Source of the DNA: Clavibacter sp. A6099
GTDB lineage: Bacteria; Actinomycetota; Actinomycetes; Actinomycetales; Microbacteriaceae
Length of the DNA: 64,000 bases
Assembly (NCBI RefSeq): GCF_021919125.1
Contig: NZ_CP083439.1
Span: forward strand, 682,001 to 746,000
Reading direction: 5' to 3'
In this document: one piece after another, positions 52,898-60,948 of the stretch
Layout of the letters: each line of letters begins with the position of its first letter
Position numbering within the stretch: the stretch's first letter is position 1
The notes under the pieces: generated by a model
Told to the model about the DNA's origin: nothing
The model's input: only the letters and a program-made list of their open reading frames with translations
Databases searched by the model: none
Made by a program: the position numbers and the translations under genes

Positions 52898-53581
52898 TCA
52901 GCCGATCGCCTCCGGCAGCAGCTCCACGCGGTACGCGGCGTCGATGGTCTCGCCCGTGGCGGGATCCTCGAGCTGCACGCGCCAGCGCGACGCGAACTGG
53001 TCGACGCCCGGGACCATCGCGACGGTGCCCGAGATGAGCACGGTGCCGGGGACGCGCAGGCCGCGCCGCTCGAGCACCTCGAGCCAGTGGTCGGGGGTGA
53101 GGAGCGCGGCGAGCGTGGAGTCCTGGATGAGCTCCTCGGCGCCCTCCTCGCCGACCCAGCCGCGGAGGCGGATCGCGTCGAGGCGGTCGCGCACGTCGGC
53201 GAGGCGCCAGGCCTTGCGCCCCAGCACGTCGGGTCCGGCGTTCTTGCTCCACGCGACGCCGTGCACCTCGAGCGCGCGGTCGGTGTGGTCGCACGCGACC
53301 GTGAGGAGCACGTCGTCGTCGGTGATCACGAGGGCCCACTCGGCCTCGCCCGAGGTGCGGCCGTGCTGCGCGGGCACCGTGTCGGCCTGCAACGCGAGGT
53401 ACGGCGCGACGGGGTAGAGCGCGGGCGTGGTCTCGGGTCCTGGCACGCCGAGCTCGGCCAGCTCGTCGATGTGCGCCTGCACCTCGGCCTGGTCGCGGCC
53501 CGCGTAGCCGGCGTTGAGGAGCGACACGACCTCGACGCTCGTGGTGGATCCGTCGGGCAGCTGGAAGCGCAGGGTGGTCAT
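52898..53581 (-). CDS. DUF2848 family protein
   Basis: This 227-residue protein matches DUF2848, a family distantly like fumarylacetoacetate hydrolase and found in catabolic clusters. Typical segments are ALVITDDDVLLTVACDHTDR, ALEVHGVAWSKNAGPDVLGR, KAWRLADVRDRLDAIRLRGW and VLISGTVAMVPGVDQFASRW. The ATG has GGAGG upstream. It is divergent from the MHS transporter, with a TGTATACA element between, which suggests GntR control with the rest of the cluster. Confidence 0.85.
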   Translation of the reverse strand: MTTLRFQLPDGSTTSVEVVSLLNAGYAGRDQAEVQAHIDELAELGVPGPETTPALYPVAPYLALQADTVPAQHGRTSGEAEWALVITDDDVLLTVACDHTDRALEVHGVAWSKNAGPDVLGRKAWRLADVRDRLDAIRLRGWVGEEGAEELIQDSTLAALLTPDHWLEVLERRGLRVPGTVLISGTVAMVPGVDQFASRWRVQLEDPATGETIDAAYRVELLPEAIG

Positions 53582-53664
53582 CGATCCTCCGGTGGTGTTT
53601 CGAGCGTGTGAAGAGATGCGGATCCGGGTGCCCGACCCTGGTGCCGGGGCTCCGGTATGCCTAC

Positions 53665-53676
53665 TGTATACAACAC
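53665..53676. promoter_or_regulatory. GntR operator candidate TGTATACAACAC
   Basis: The 8-bp palindrome TGTATACA followed by n-CAC is shared with the site between gntR and the nitrilase gene at 56298. It lies between the divergent DUF2848 and transporter genes. Confidence 0.65.
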
Positions 53677-53744
53677 ACCGACCGGACGCCGGGCGGGATC
53701 CGATCGCCGGATCCGCCGCCCGGCTCCCTCACCCGAGGAGCCCC

Positions 53745-55142
53745 ATGGCCGACGACCCCACCGCCTCCCCGGCGACGACCGCGCCCGCATCCGGCGCGCA
53801 CGCGGCACCCGCCGCGCCCGAGAAGCCCACCCGCCGCGAGCTCGTGAAGGCGTTCACCGCGAGCCTCACCGGCACCTCGCTCGAGTGGTACGACTTCGCC
53901 GTCTACTCGGCGGCCAGCGCCGTCGTGTTCCCCGTCGTCTTCTTCCCGTCGTCGGATCCGTACACGGCGACGATCCTCGCGTTCTCCACCTACGCGGTCG
54001 GCTACGTGTCGCGCCCCGTGGGCGGGTTCGTCTTCGGGCGGCTCGGCGACAAGATCGGCCGGAAGCCCGTCCTCGTGCTCACGCTGCTGCTCATCGGCAT
54101 CGCGACGTTCCTCATCGGCGTGCTGCCGGGCTACGCGACCATCGGGCTCGCGGCGCCGATCATCCTCGTGCTCCTCCGCTTCGCGCAGGGCGTGGGCGTC
54201 GGCGGCGAGTGGGGCGGCGCGGTACTGCTCTCGAGCGAGTTCGGGGATCCACGGAAGAGGGGATTCTGGTCGTCGGCCGCGCAGGTCGGCCCGCCCGCGG
54301 GCAACCTGCTCGCCAACGGCGCGCTCGCGCTGCTCACGGTGCTGCTCACCGAGGAGGACTTCCTCGACTGGGGCTGGCGCGTGGCCTTCCTCCTCTCGGC
54401 GCTGCTCGTGGCGTTCGGCCTCTGGATCCGCCTGAAGCTCGAGGACACCCCCGTGTTCAAGGCGCTGCAGGAGCGCGGCGACCGGCCGAGCGCACCCGTG
54501 TCCGAGGTGTTCCGCACCCAGCTGCGCCCGCTAGTCGCGGCGATCCTCAGCCGCGTCGGACCCGACGTCCTCTACGCGCTCTTCACGGTCTTCACGCTCA
54601 CCTACGGCGTCAACTCGCTCGGCTTCGAGCGCAGCCAGGTGCTCGTGGCGGTGCTCGTCGGATCCGCCATGCAGCTGTTCACGATCCCGTTCGCGGGCGC
54701 CGTGAGCGACCGGATCAACCGGCGTGCGCTCTACGCGGCCGCCGCGGTGGGCGCGGCCGTCTGGGCCTACGTGTTCTTCGCGATCACCGACGGATCGTCG
54801 ACCTTCGTGCTCGGCGTGGGCATCGTGCTCGGGCTGTTCTTCCACTCCTTCATGTACGGGCCGCAGGCGGCGTACATCATCGAGCAGTTCTCGCCGCGGC
54901 TGCGCTACACGGGCGCCTCGCTCGCCTACACGATCGCCGGGGTGATCGGCGGGGCCATCGCGCCGCTGATGTTCACGATCATCTACGAGGAGACCGGCAG
55001 CTGGGTCGGCATCGCGCTGTACCTCACCGCCGCGGTCGTCCTCACGCTCGTGGGCCTCGCGATGGGCCGCGACTCGGACGTCTCCGAGGACGAGGAGTAC
55101 GTGCGCACGGGCGCCGAGGGCGTGCCTGCCTCGCGCGTCTGA
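53745..55142 (+). CDS. MHS-family MFS transporter
   Basis: This 465-residue proton symporter has 12 helices and the MHS signatures: ASLTGTSLEWYDFAVYSAAS, VGYVSRPVGGFVFGRLGDKI with GRKPVLVLTL, and RFAQGVGVGGEWGGAVLLSS. Members import small carboxylates, amino acids or betaines. The ATG at 53745 has GAGGAG upstream. It is divergent from the DUF2848 gene and close to the amidohydrolase and GntR genes, so its substrate is probably taken to that enzyme. Confidence 0.92.
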   Translation: MADDPTASPATTAPASGAHAAPAAPEKPTRRELVKAFTASLTGTSLEWYDFAVYSAASAVVFPVVFFPSSDPYTATILAFSTYAVGYVSRPVGGFVFGRLGDKIGRKPVLVLTLLLIGIATFLIGVLPGYATIGLAAPIILVLLRFAQGVGVGGEWGGAVLLSSEFGDPRKRGFWSSAAQVGPPAGNLLANGALALLTVLLTEEDFLDWGWRVAFLLSALLVAFGLWIRLKLEDTPVFKALQERGDRPSAPVSEVFRTQLRPLVAAILSRVGPDVLYALFTVFTLTYGVNSLGFERSQVLVAVLVGSAMQLFTIPFAGAVSDRINRRALYAAAAVGAAVWAYVFFAITDGSSTFVLGVGIVLGLFFHSFMYGPQAAYIIEQFSPRLRYTGASLAYTIAGVIGGAIAPLMFTIIYEETGSWVGIALYLTAAVVLTLVGLAMGRDSDVSEDEEYVRTGAEGVPASRV

Positions 55143-55158
55143 CGCCCTCCGCGACCGG

Positions 55159-55197
55159 CCGACGCCCGGATCCCCGCAGCGGGGGTCCGGGCGTCGG
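55159..55197. terminator. Strong bidirectional terminator hairpin
   Basis: CCGACGCCCGGA pairs with TCCGGGCGTCGG (12 bp), and CCCCGC with GCGGGG inside, between the transporter and the convergent 69-residue gene. Confidence 0.8.
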
Positions 55198-55290
55198 CGC
55201 GTCCGAGGGGAGGCGCGCTCCGGGATCGCCGGCCCTCCGCCTCCGTCGCGGCACCGGGCCGGTCCCGCGCGGCAGGGCCGCGCGTCGTGA

Positions 55291-55500
55291 TCACTCGGCT
55301 CTGCGCTGGGCCTTCATGCGCTTCCGCGCCGCGCGGACGGTGAGCACGGAGAGGTAGTCCTGCACGGTCGCATCCCGGAGCGTCGCCAGCTCCTCCTCCA
55401 CCACCGTGCGGAGCTCCGCCTCAGAGCGATCGGGGAACTTCGCCCGCAGCTGCTCGGTGGAGTCGCGGACGATCTGGTCGTAGTCGACGTCGGTTGTCAT
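55291..55500 (-). CDS. Small protein with predicted three-helix bundle (DUF3562-like)
   Basis: This 69-residue protein is helical: VDYDQIVRDSTEQLRAKFPD, SEAELRTVVEEELATLRDAT and VQDYLSVLTVRAARKRMKAQ. The order fits the small three-helix-bundle dimerisation domain proteins of actinobacteria; the function is unknown. The ATG at 55500 has GGAGG upstream; a GTG six codons earlier is possible. It converges with the transporter. Confidence 0.7.
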   Translation of the reverse strand: MTTDVDYDQIVRDSTEQLRAKFPDRSEAELRTVVEEELATLRDATVQDYLSVLTVRAARKRMKAQRRAE

Positions 55501-55616
55501 GGTCGCATCATCCTCCACGCGGGTGGACGCTCCGTGGCTCAGGGGCCGGGAGCGGAGCGGGAGCCTGCGGGGCCGCGTCGACGAGCTCCTGCGGGCCCCT
55601 GGCTGAGCGATCCGCG

Positions 55617-56291
55617 TCAGGCGCGCAGCAGCACGTCGAGCGTGACGGCGAGGTGCCGGTCGATCGCGTCACGTGCCGCCTCGGCGTCGCCCGCGGCCAG
55701 CGCGTCGACGATGCCGCCGTGCTCCTCGCACACGCGGTCCTGCCGGTCGGTGGCGCGGTAGAGCGCCTCGACGCCGACGAGGATCTGCCGGGCGCGCAGC
55801 TTCGCGTAGGTGCGGCTCATGAGCTCGCTGCCCGCGGCGTCGACGAGGAGCTGGTGGAAGCGGCGGTCGTGCTCGATGAACTGCCGCCCGCTCTCGCGCG
55901 GCGGCGTCGCGACCATGGCGCGCTGCTGCTCGAGCACCTCGCGCATCGCGTCGAGCGGCGTCCGGTCGTGCTCCACGGCGCTCGTGGCCGCGTGCCGCTC
56001 GAGCACGCCGCGCAGCTCCATCAGCTCGGCGATCTGGCGGCCGGTGATGACGGGGATCCGCGCACCGCGCTTCGGGATCATCTCCACCAGGTCGTCGGCG
56101 GCGAGCAGCAGCAGGGCCTCGCGGACGGGCGTGCGGGAGACGCCGATGCGCTCCGCCAGCTCCTGCTCGTTGAGGAAGGCGCCCTGCTGGTCCGGGTCGG
56201 TGAGGACGTGCGCGTGGAGGAACTCGTAGGCCCGCTCGCGGCCGGAGAGGGCGCTCGCCGAGGTGCCTGGATCGCCCGCCCGTTCTCGCAT
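55617..56291 (-). CDS. GntR family regulator (FCD/FadR subfamily)
   Basis: This 224-residue regulator has an N-terminal winged helix (LAERIGVSRTPVREALLLLA, DDLVEMIPKRGARIPVITG) and an all-helical FCD ligand domain containing LERHAATSAVEHD, FIEHDRRFHQLLVDAAGSEL and VCEEHGGIVDALAAGDAEAA, with the histidines and aspartate that often bind a metal and a carboxylate ligand. The gene appears leaderless: on the minus strand TATACA, six bases, then ATG. That -10 box lies inside the TGTATACA palindrome, so it should repress itself as well as the divergent nitrilase gene. Confidence 0.92.
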   Translation of the reverse strand: MRERAGDPGTSASALSGRERAYEFLHAHVLTDPDQQGAFLNEQELAERIGVSRTPVREALLLLAADDLVEMIPKRGARIPVITGRQIAELMELRGVLERHAATSAVEHDRTPLDAMREVLEQQRAMVATPPRESGRQFIEHDRRFHQLLVDAAGSELMSRTYAKLRARQILVGVEALYRATDRQDRVCEEHGGIVDALAAGDAEAARDAIDRHLAVTLDVLLRA

Positions 56292-56296
56292 ACGCT

Positions 56297-56309
56297 ATGT
56301 ATACATCAC
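56297..56309. promoter_or_regulatory. GntR operator candidate ATGTATACATCAC
   Basis: The palindrome ATGTATACAT followed by CAC is shared with 53665-53676. It covers the -10 box of the leaderless gntR promoter and lies just upstream of the nitrilase ribosome-binding site AGGAGG. Confidence 0.75.
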
Positions 56310-56319
56310 GAGGAGGACC

Positions 56320-57159
56320 ATGAAGATCGCGCTCGCACAGATCATCAGCTCGCCGGATCCCGTAGAGAACCTCGCACGCGTCACCGCGTTCGCGGAGGAC
56401 GCCGCGCGGCAGGGCGCCGAGCTCGTGGTGTTCCCGGAGGCGGCGCAGCGCGCGTTCGGGAACCCGCTGCCCGAGATCGCGGAGCCGCTCGACGGGCCGT
56501 GGGCATCCGCCGTGCGGGCGGTCGCCGACCGACTCGGCGTCGTGATCGTCGCGGGCATGTTCACGCCGGGCGCCGGCGGCCGGGTGCGTAACACGCTGCT
56601 GGTCGCCCGGCCGTCCGGCGCGGAGGCGGTGGGCGCCGGCTCCTACGACAAGATCCACCTCTTCGACGCGTTCGGGTTCCGCGAGTCCGACGCCGTCGAC
56701 CCGGGCGATGCCGTCGCCGTGATCGAGGTCGGCGGCACCCGCGCCTCGCTCGCCACCTGCTACGACGTGCGCTTCCCCGCCCTCTTCCTCGCGGGCGCCG
56801 ATCGCGGTGCCGCCGTCAGCATCGTGTGCGCGAGCTGGGGCGCCGGCCCCGGCAAGGCCGACCAGTGGGACCTGCTGCTCCGTGCGCGCGCGCTCGACTC
56901 CACGACCTTCGTCGTGGCGGTCGGCCAGGGGGATCCCGCAACGCTGCCCACCGGATCCCGCGGCCACGACCGCGCGAGCGGCGCGCCCACGGGCATCGGC
57001 CGGAGCGCCGTCGTCTCCCCGCTCGGCGAGGTGCTGCACCGCCTCGGCGGCGAGGAGGAGCTGCTCGTCGTCGACATCGACCCGTCGGCCGTCGAGGCCG
57101 CACGCGGCACGCTGCCCGTGCTCGCGAACCGGCGCCGGGGGCTCGAGCAGCAGGTGTGA
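56320..57159 (+). CDS. Nitrilase/carbon-nitrogen hydrolase family amidohydrolase
   Basis: This 279-residue enzyme has the triad of the nitrilase superfamily: Glu in LVVFPEAAQ, Lys in YDKIHLFDAFGFRESD and the nucleophile Cys in ASLATCYDVRFPALF. The LFDAFG and ATCYDVRFPAL segments fit omega-amidase/deaminated-glutathione-amidase-like members (branch 10), so it probably cleaves a small amide to a carboxylate. The ATG has AGGAGG four bases upstream. It is divergent from gntR. Confidence 0.92.
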   Translation: MKIALAQIISSPDPVENLARVTAFAEDAARQGAELVVFPEAAQRAFGNPLPEIAEPLDGPWASAVRAVADRLGVVIVAGMFTPGAGGRVRNTLLVARPSGAEAVGAGSYDKIHLFDAFGFRESDAVDPGDAVAVIEVGGTRASLATCYDVRFPALFLAGADRGAAVSIVCASWGAGPGKADQWDLLLRARALDSTTFVVAVGQGDPATLPTGSRGHDRASGAPTGIGRSAVVSPLGEVLHRLGGEEELLVVDIDPSAVEAARGTLPVLANRRRGLEQQV

Positions 57160-57187
57160 TCGCCGTCACTCGGTGAGGGCACGACGC

Positions 57188-57215
57188 GGGCCCGGCCGCC
57201 GAGGCGACCGGGCCC
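57188..57215. terminator. Hairpin GGGCCCGG-N12-CCGGGCCC between convergent genes
   Basis: A perfect 8-bp stem lies between the nitrilase and aldo/keto reductase stop codons and could end both transcripts. Confidence 0.65.
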
Positions 57216-57232
57216 ACGGGCGTTCGACGGGA

Positions 57233-58222
<990 letters not shown>

Positions 58223-58310
58223 GCGGTGCTCCGTTCTCCTGCGGCCGGATGGGCCGCACTTCGAGCCTAGGCACGCTCCTGCCCGCGACGCGCCGCGTTC
58301 ACGCGTTGTT

Positions 58311-58323
58311 TTGAATGGATCAA
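58311..58323. promoter_or_regulatory. Candidate Fur/CatR box TTGAATGGATCAA
   Basis: TTGA-N5-TCAA lies 25 bp before the fur-like gene's ATG, in an AT-rich stretch that stands out from the GC-rich surroundings. It could be an autoregulatory site controlling fur-katA. The arms are short, so this is tentative. Confidence 0.4.
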
Positions 58324-58347
58324 GGGAACTGTGCTTGACTCGGGCGC

Positions 58348-58833
58348 ATGCCCACCGACCACGCGCACCACCACGCGCCGCCCCTCGACGCCGACGCCCT
58401 GCGCGTCGCGCTGCGGGAGGCGGGCCTGCGCGTGACCCGGCCGCGCGTGGCCGTGCTCACGGCCGTCGACGCGGCACCGCACTCGGACGCCGACGAGGTG
58501 CTCCGCGCGGTGAAGGGCGAGCTGCCCGGCACGAGCATCCAGGCGGTCTACGGCGTGCTCGGCGCGCTCGCGGCCGCGGGGCTCGTGCGTCGCATCGAGC
58601 CCGCGGGATCATCCGCGCGCTACGAGCGCCGGACGGGCGACAATCACCATCACCTCGTCTGCACAGGTTGCAGGACGATCGTCGACGTGGATTGCGCGGT
58701 GGGGGAGTCCCCCTGCCTCACGCCGTCCGACTCGGCGGGGTTCCTCGTGGCGAGCGCCGAGGTGACGTACTGGGGCCTGTGCCCCGCCTGCCGGACCGCA
58801 TCCGCGGATCCCGGTTCCACCGTCGCGACCTAG
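58348..58833 (+). CDS. Fur family regulator, peroxide-sensing FurA/CatR/PerR type
   Basis: This 161-residue regulator has a winged helix (REAGLRVTRPRVAVLTAVDA, HSDADEVLRAVKG, TSIQAVYGVLGALAAAGLVR) and a C-terminal metal domain with the regulatory site YERRTGDNHHHLVCTGC and the two CxxC structural zinc pairs CTGC and CPAC. Position directly upstream of katA marks it as a peroxide regulator. It is transcribed with katA, 78 bp apart. Confidence 0.92.
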   Translation: MPTDHAHHHAPPLDADALRVALREAGLRVTRPRVAVLTAVDAAPHSDADEVLRAVKGELPGTSIQAVYGVLGALAAAGLVRRIEPAGSSARYERRTGDNHHHLVCTGCRTIVDVDCAVGESPCLTPSDSAGFLVASAEVTYWGLCPACRTASADPGSTVAT

Positions 58834-58911
58834 CGGTCGCCACCGGCCCGCCCCTCGGCCGGATGACCCGAGCCAGCACCTCCCCGTTCCACCGCTGACA
58901 GGAGAAACACC

Positions 58912-60441
58912 ATGACCGACCAGAAGTTCACGACCACCGACTCAGGCGCCCCGGTCGCCAGCGACGAGCACTCGCTCTCCGTCGGCCCCGACGGCGCCAT
59001 CCCGCTGCACGACCACTACCTCGTCGAGAAGCTCGCGCAGTTCAACCGCGAGCGCATCCCGGAGCGCGTCGTCCACGCCAAGGGCGGCGGGGCGTTCGGC
59101 ACCTTCCGCGTCACGGGCGACGTGAGCGCGTACACCCGCGCCTCCCTCTTCCAGCCCGGCGCCGAGGTCGAGATGCTCGCGCGCTTCTCCACCGTCGCTG
59201 GCGAGCAGGGCAGCCCCGACACGTGGCGCGACCCCCGCGGATTCGCGCTGAAGTTCTACACGGACGAGGGCAACTACGACCTCGTCGGCAACAACACCCC
59301 CGTCTTCTTCATCCGCGACGGGATCAAGTTCCCCGACTTCATCCGCTCGCAGAAGCGCCTGCCCGGCTCGCACCTCCGCGACCACGACATGCAGTGGGAC
59401 TTCTGGACGCTCTCGCCCGAGTCGGCCCACCAGGTCACGTGGCTCATGGGCGACCGCGGCCTGCCCTCTTCGTGGCGCCACATGGACGGCTTCGGCTCGC
59501 ACACCTACCAGTGGATCAACGCGGCCGGCGAGCGCTTCTGGGTGAAGTACCACTTCAAGACGCAGCAGGGCATCGAGATCCTCAAGCAGGAGCAGGCCGA
59601 CCAGATCGCCGGCGAGGACGCCGACTTCCACATCCGCGACCTCACCGAGGCCATCGACCGCGGCGACTACCCGGAGTGGAAGCTCGAGGTGCAGATCATG
59701 CCCTACGAGGACGCCAAGTCGTACCGGTTCAACCCGTTCGACCTCACGAAGGTCTGGTCGCAGAAGGACTACCCGCGCATCGAGGTCGGCACCATGACCC
59801 TGAACCGCAACCCGGAGAACTACTTCGCGCAGATCGAGCAGGCCGCGTTCGCGCCCTCGAACTTCGTGCCCGGGATCCAGACCAGCCCCGACAAGATGCT
59901 CCTCGCGCGCATCTTCAGCTACGCCGACGCGCACCGCTACCGCGTGGGCACCAACCACGCGCAGCTGCCGGTGAACGCGCCGAAGTCGCCCGTGCACAGC
60001 TACTCGAAGGACGGCCAGGGGCGGTTCACGTTCCAGGACGCCGGCACGCCCGTCTACGCGCCCAACTCGCATGGCGGCGCGCACGCCGACCCGGCTCGCG
60101 CCGCGGAGAGCGCCGGCTGGGAGCAGGACGGCGAGCTCGTCCGCGCCGCGGCCACGCTGCACGCGGAGGACGACGACTTCGTCCAGGCCCGGATGCTCGT
60201 CAACGAGTCGATGGACGACGCCCAGCGCGAGCGCCTCGTCGGCAACATCGTCGGCCACGTGAGCAAGGTCACCACGGCCGAGCTGCGCGCCCGCGTCATC
60301 CAGTACTGGACGAACGTGGACGCCTGGCTCGGTGCGGCCGTCGCCGCGGGCCTGCCGCCGCTCGCCGGTGACGCGCCCGTCGCCGAGGCCACCCCCGGCC
60401 CGACGCGCGACGCCGAGGAGGTCGGCGTCGCGGCCCACTGA
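58912..60441 (+). CDS. katA: Monofunctional heme catalase, clade 3-like
   Basis: This 509-residue enzyme breaks down hydrogen peroxide. The distal histidine is in [15 protein letters not shown] near residue 57, the asparagine is in [12 protein letters not shown] near 130, and the heme-ligand tyrosine is in [17 protein letters not shown] near 336. The length is that of the small-subunit catalases (about 480-510). The ATG has AGGAGAAA upstream. It forms an operon with the fur-like gene and ends at a strong hairpin. Confidence 0.97.
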   Translation: MTDQKFTTTDSGAPVASDEHSLSVGPDGAIPLHDHYLVEKLAQFNRERIPERVVHAKGGGAFGTFRVTGDVSAYTRASLFQPGAEVEMLARFSTVAGEQGSPDTWRDPRGFALKFYTDEGNYDLVGNNTPVFFIRDGIKFPDFIRSQKRLPGSHLRDHDMQWDFWTLSPESAHQVTWLMGDRGLPSSWRHMDGFGSHTYQWINAAGERFWVKYHFKTQQGIEILKQEQADQIAGEDADFHIRDLTEAIDRGDYPEWKLEVQIMPYEDAKSYRFNPFDLTKVWSQKDYPRIEVGTMTLNRNPENYFAQIEQAAFAPSNFVPGIQTSPDKMLLARIFSYADAHRYRVGTNHAQLPVNAPKSPVHSYSKDGQGRFTFQDAGTPVYAPNSHGGAHADPARAAESAGWEQDGELVRAAATLHAEDDDFVQARMLVNESMDDAQRERLVGNIVGHVSKVTTAELRARVIQYWTNVDAWLGAAVAAGLPPLAGDAPVAEATPGPTRDAEEVGVAAH

Positions 60442-60472
60442 GCGGTGGCGGTGATCCGCTGAGCGCACGACT

Positions 60473-60507
60473 CGACGCCCGTCCCCTCGCTGAGGGGGCG
60501 GGCGTCG
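60473..60507 (+). terminator. Terminator hairpin after katA
   Basis: CGACGCCCG pairs with CGGGCGTCG (9 bp), continued by TCCCCTC and GAGGGGG, 31 bases after the stop codon. The lower-GC sequence begins soon after it. Confidence 0.8.
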
Positions 60508-60615
60508 TTGCGTGATGAAGACAAGGAGTGTCGTTTCGAAGATTACATTCGACTTCGTTTCGAGCAGGGCCGCGTCGTCGTGTCGTCGAATCGTGCGTGC
60601 GCAGGGGGTGCTAAT

Positions 60616-60948
60616 TCAGGACAAGCTGGCAACAATAGCGGTTAAGCGAGCAACGTCGCTGTTCCATTCTCGAACGCGGACCGCATTAATCCACGATGCC
60701 CTCGTTCGCCCATGTAAGACGTCTGAAGTCTCCTTGTAGACATAACCCGCTTGCCGGGCGGCCTTGAAGGCATTGCGACGGCTTTCGGGTGGCACTGAGG
60801 CAACGATGAGAACCAAGCGGCGTTCAATAGCTGTTTTTGCCATGCCCTCTCTTGGCAAGGCCGACGCCGAGGCCCAGAAATCCGTGGCAAGGACTTCAAT
60901 CTCACGGCGCACTTTAAGTGCTGCGCGTTTAACTTCGAGTGCCTGCAT
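60616..60948 (-). CDS. Small partner protein of the Rad50-like ATPase, HEPN-like tail
   Basis: This 110-residue protein is basic and helical. Its C-terminal part RNAFKAARQAGYVYKETSDV then LHGRTRASWINAVRVREWNS has an SDxLHGR segment reminiscent of the HEPN nuclease-like fold, in which an R-N-x-x-x-H pattern makes the active site; here the spacing is not canonical (resemblance only). The ATG at 60948 overlaps the ATPase stop by one base (TGATG), so the two proteins are produced together. Codon use is unlike the neighbourhood, with many AT-ending codons. The function is unknown. Confidence 0.7.
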   Translation of the reverse strand: MQALEVKRAALKVRREIEVLATDFWASASALPREGMAKTAIERRLVLIVASVPPESRRNAFKAARQAGYVYKETSDVLHGRTRASWINAVRVREWNSDVARLTAIVASLS

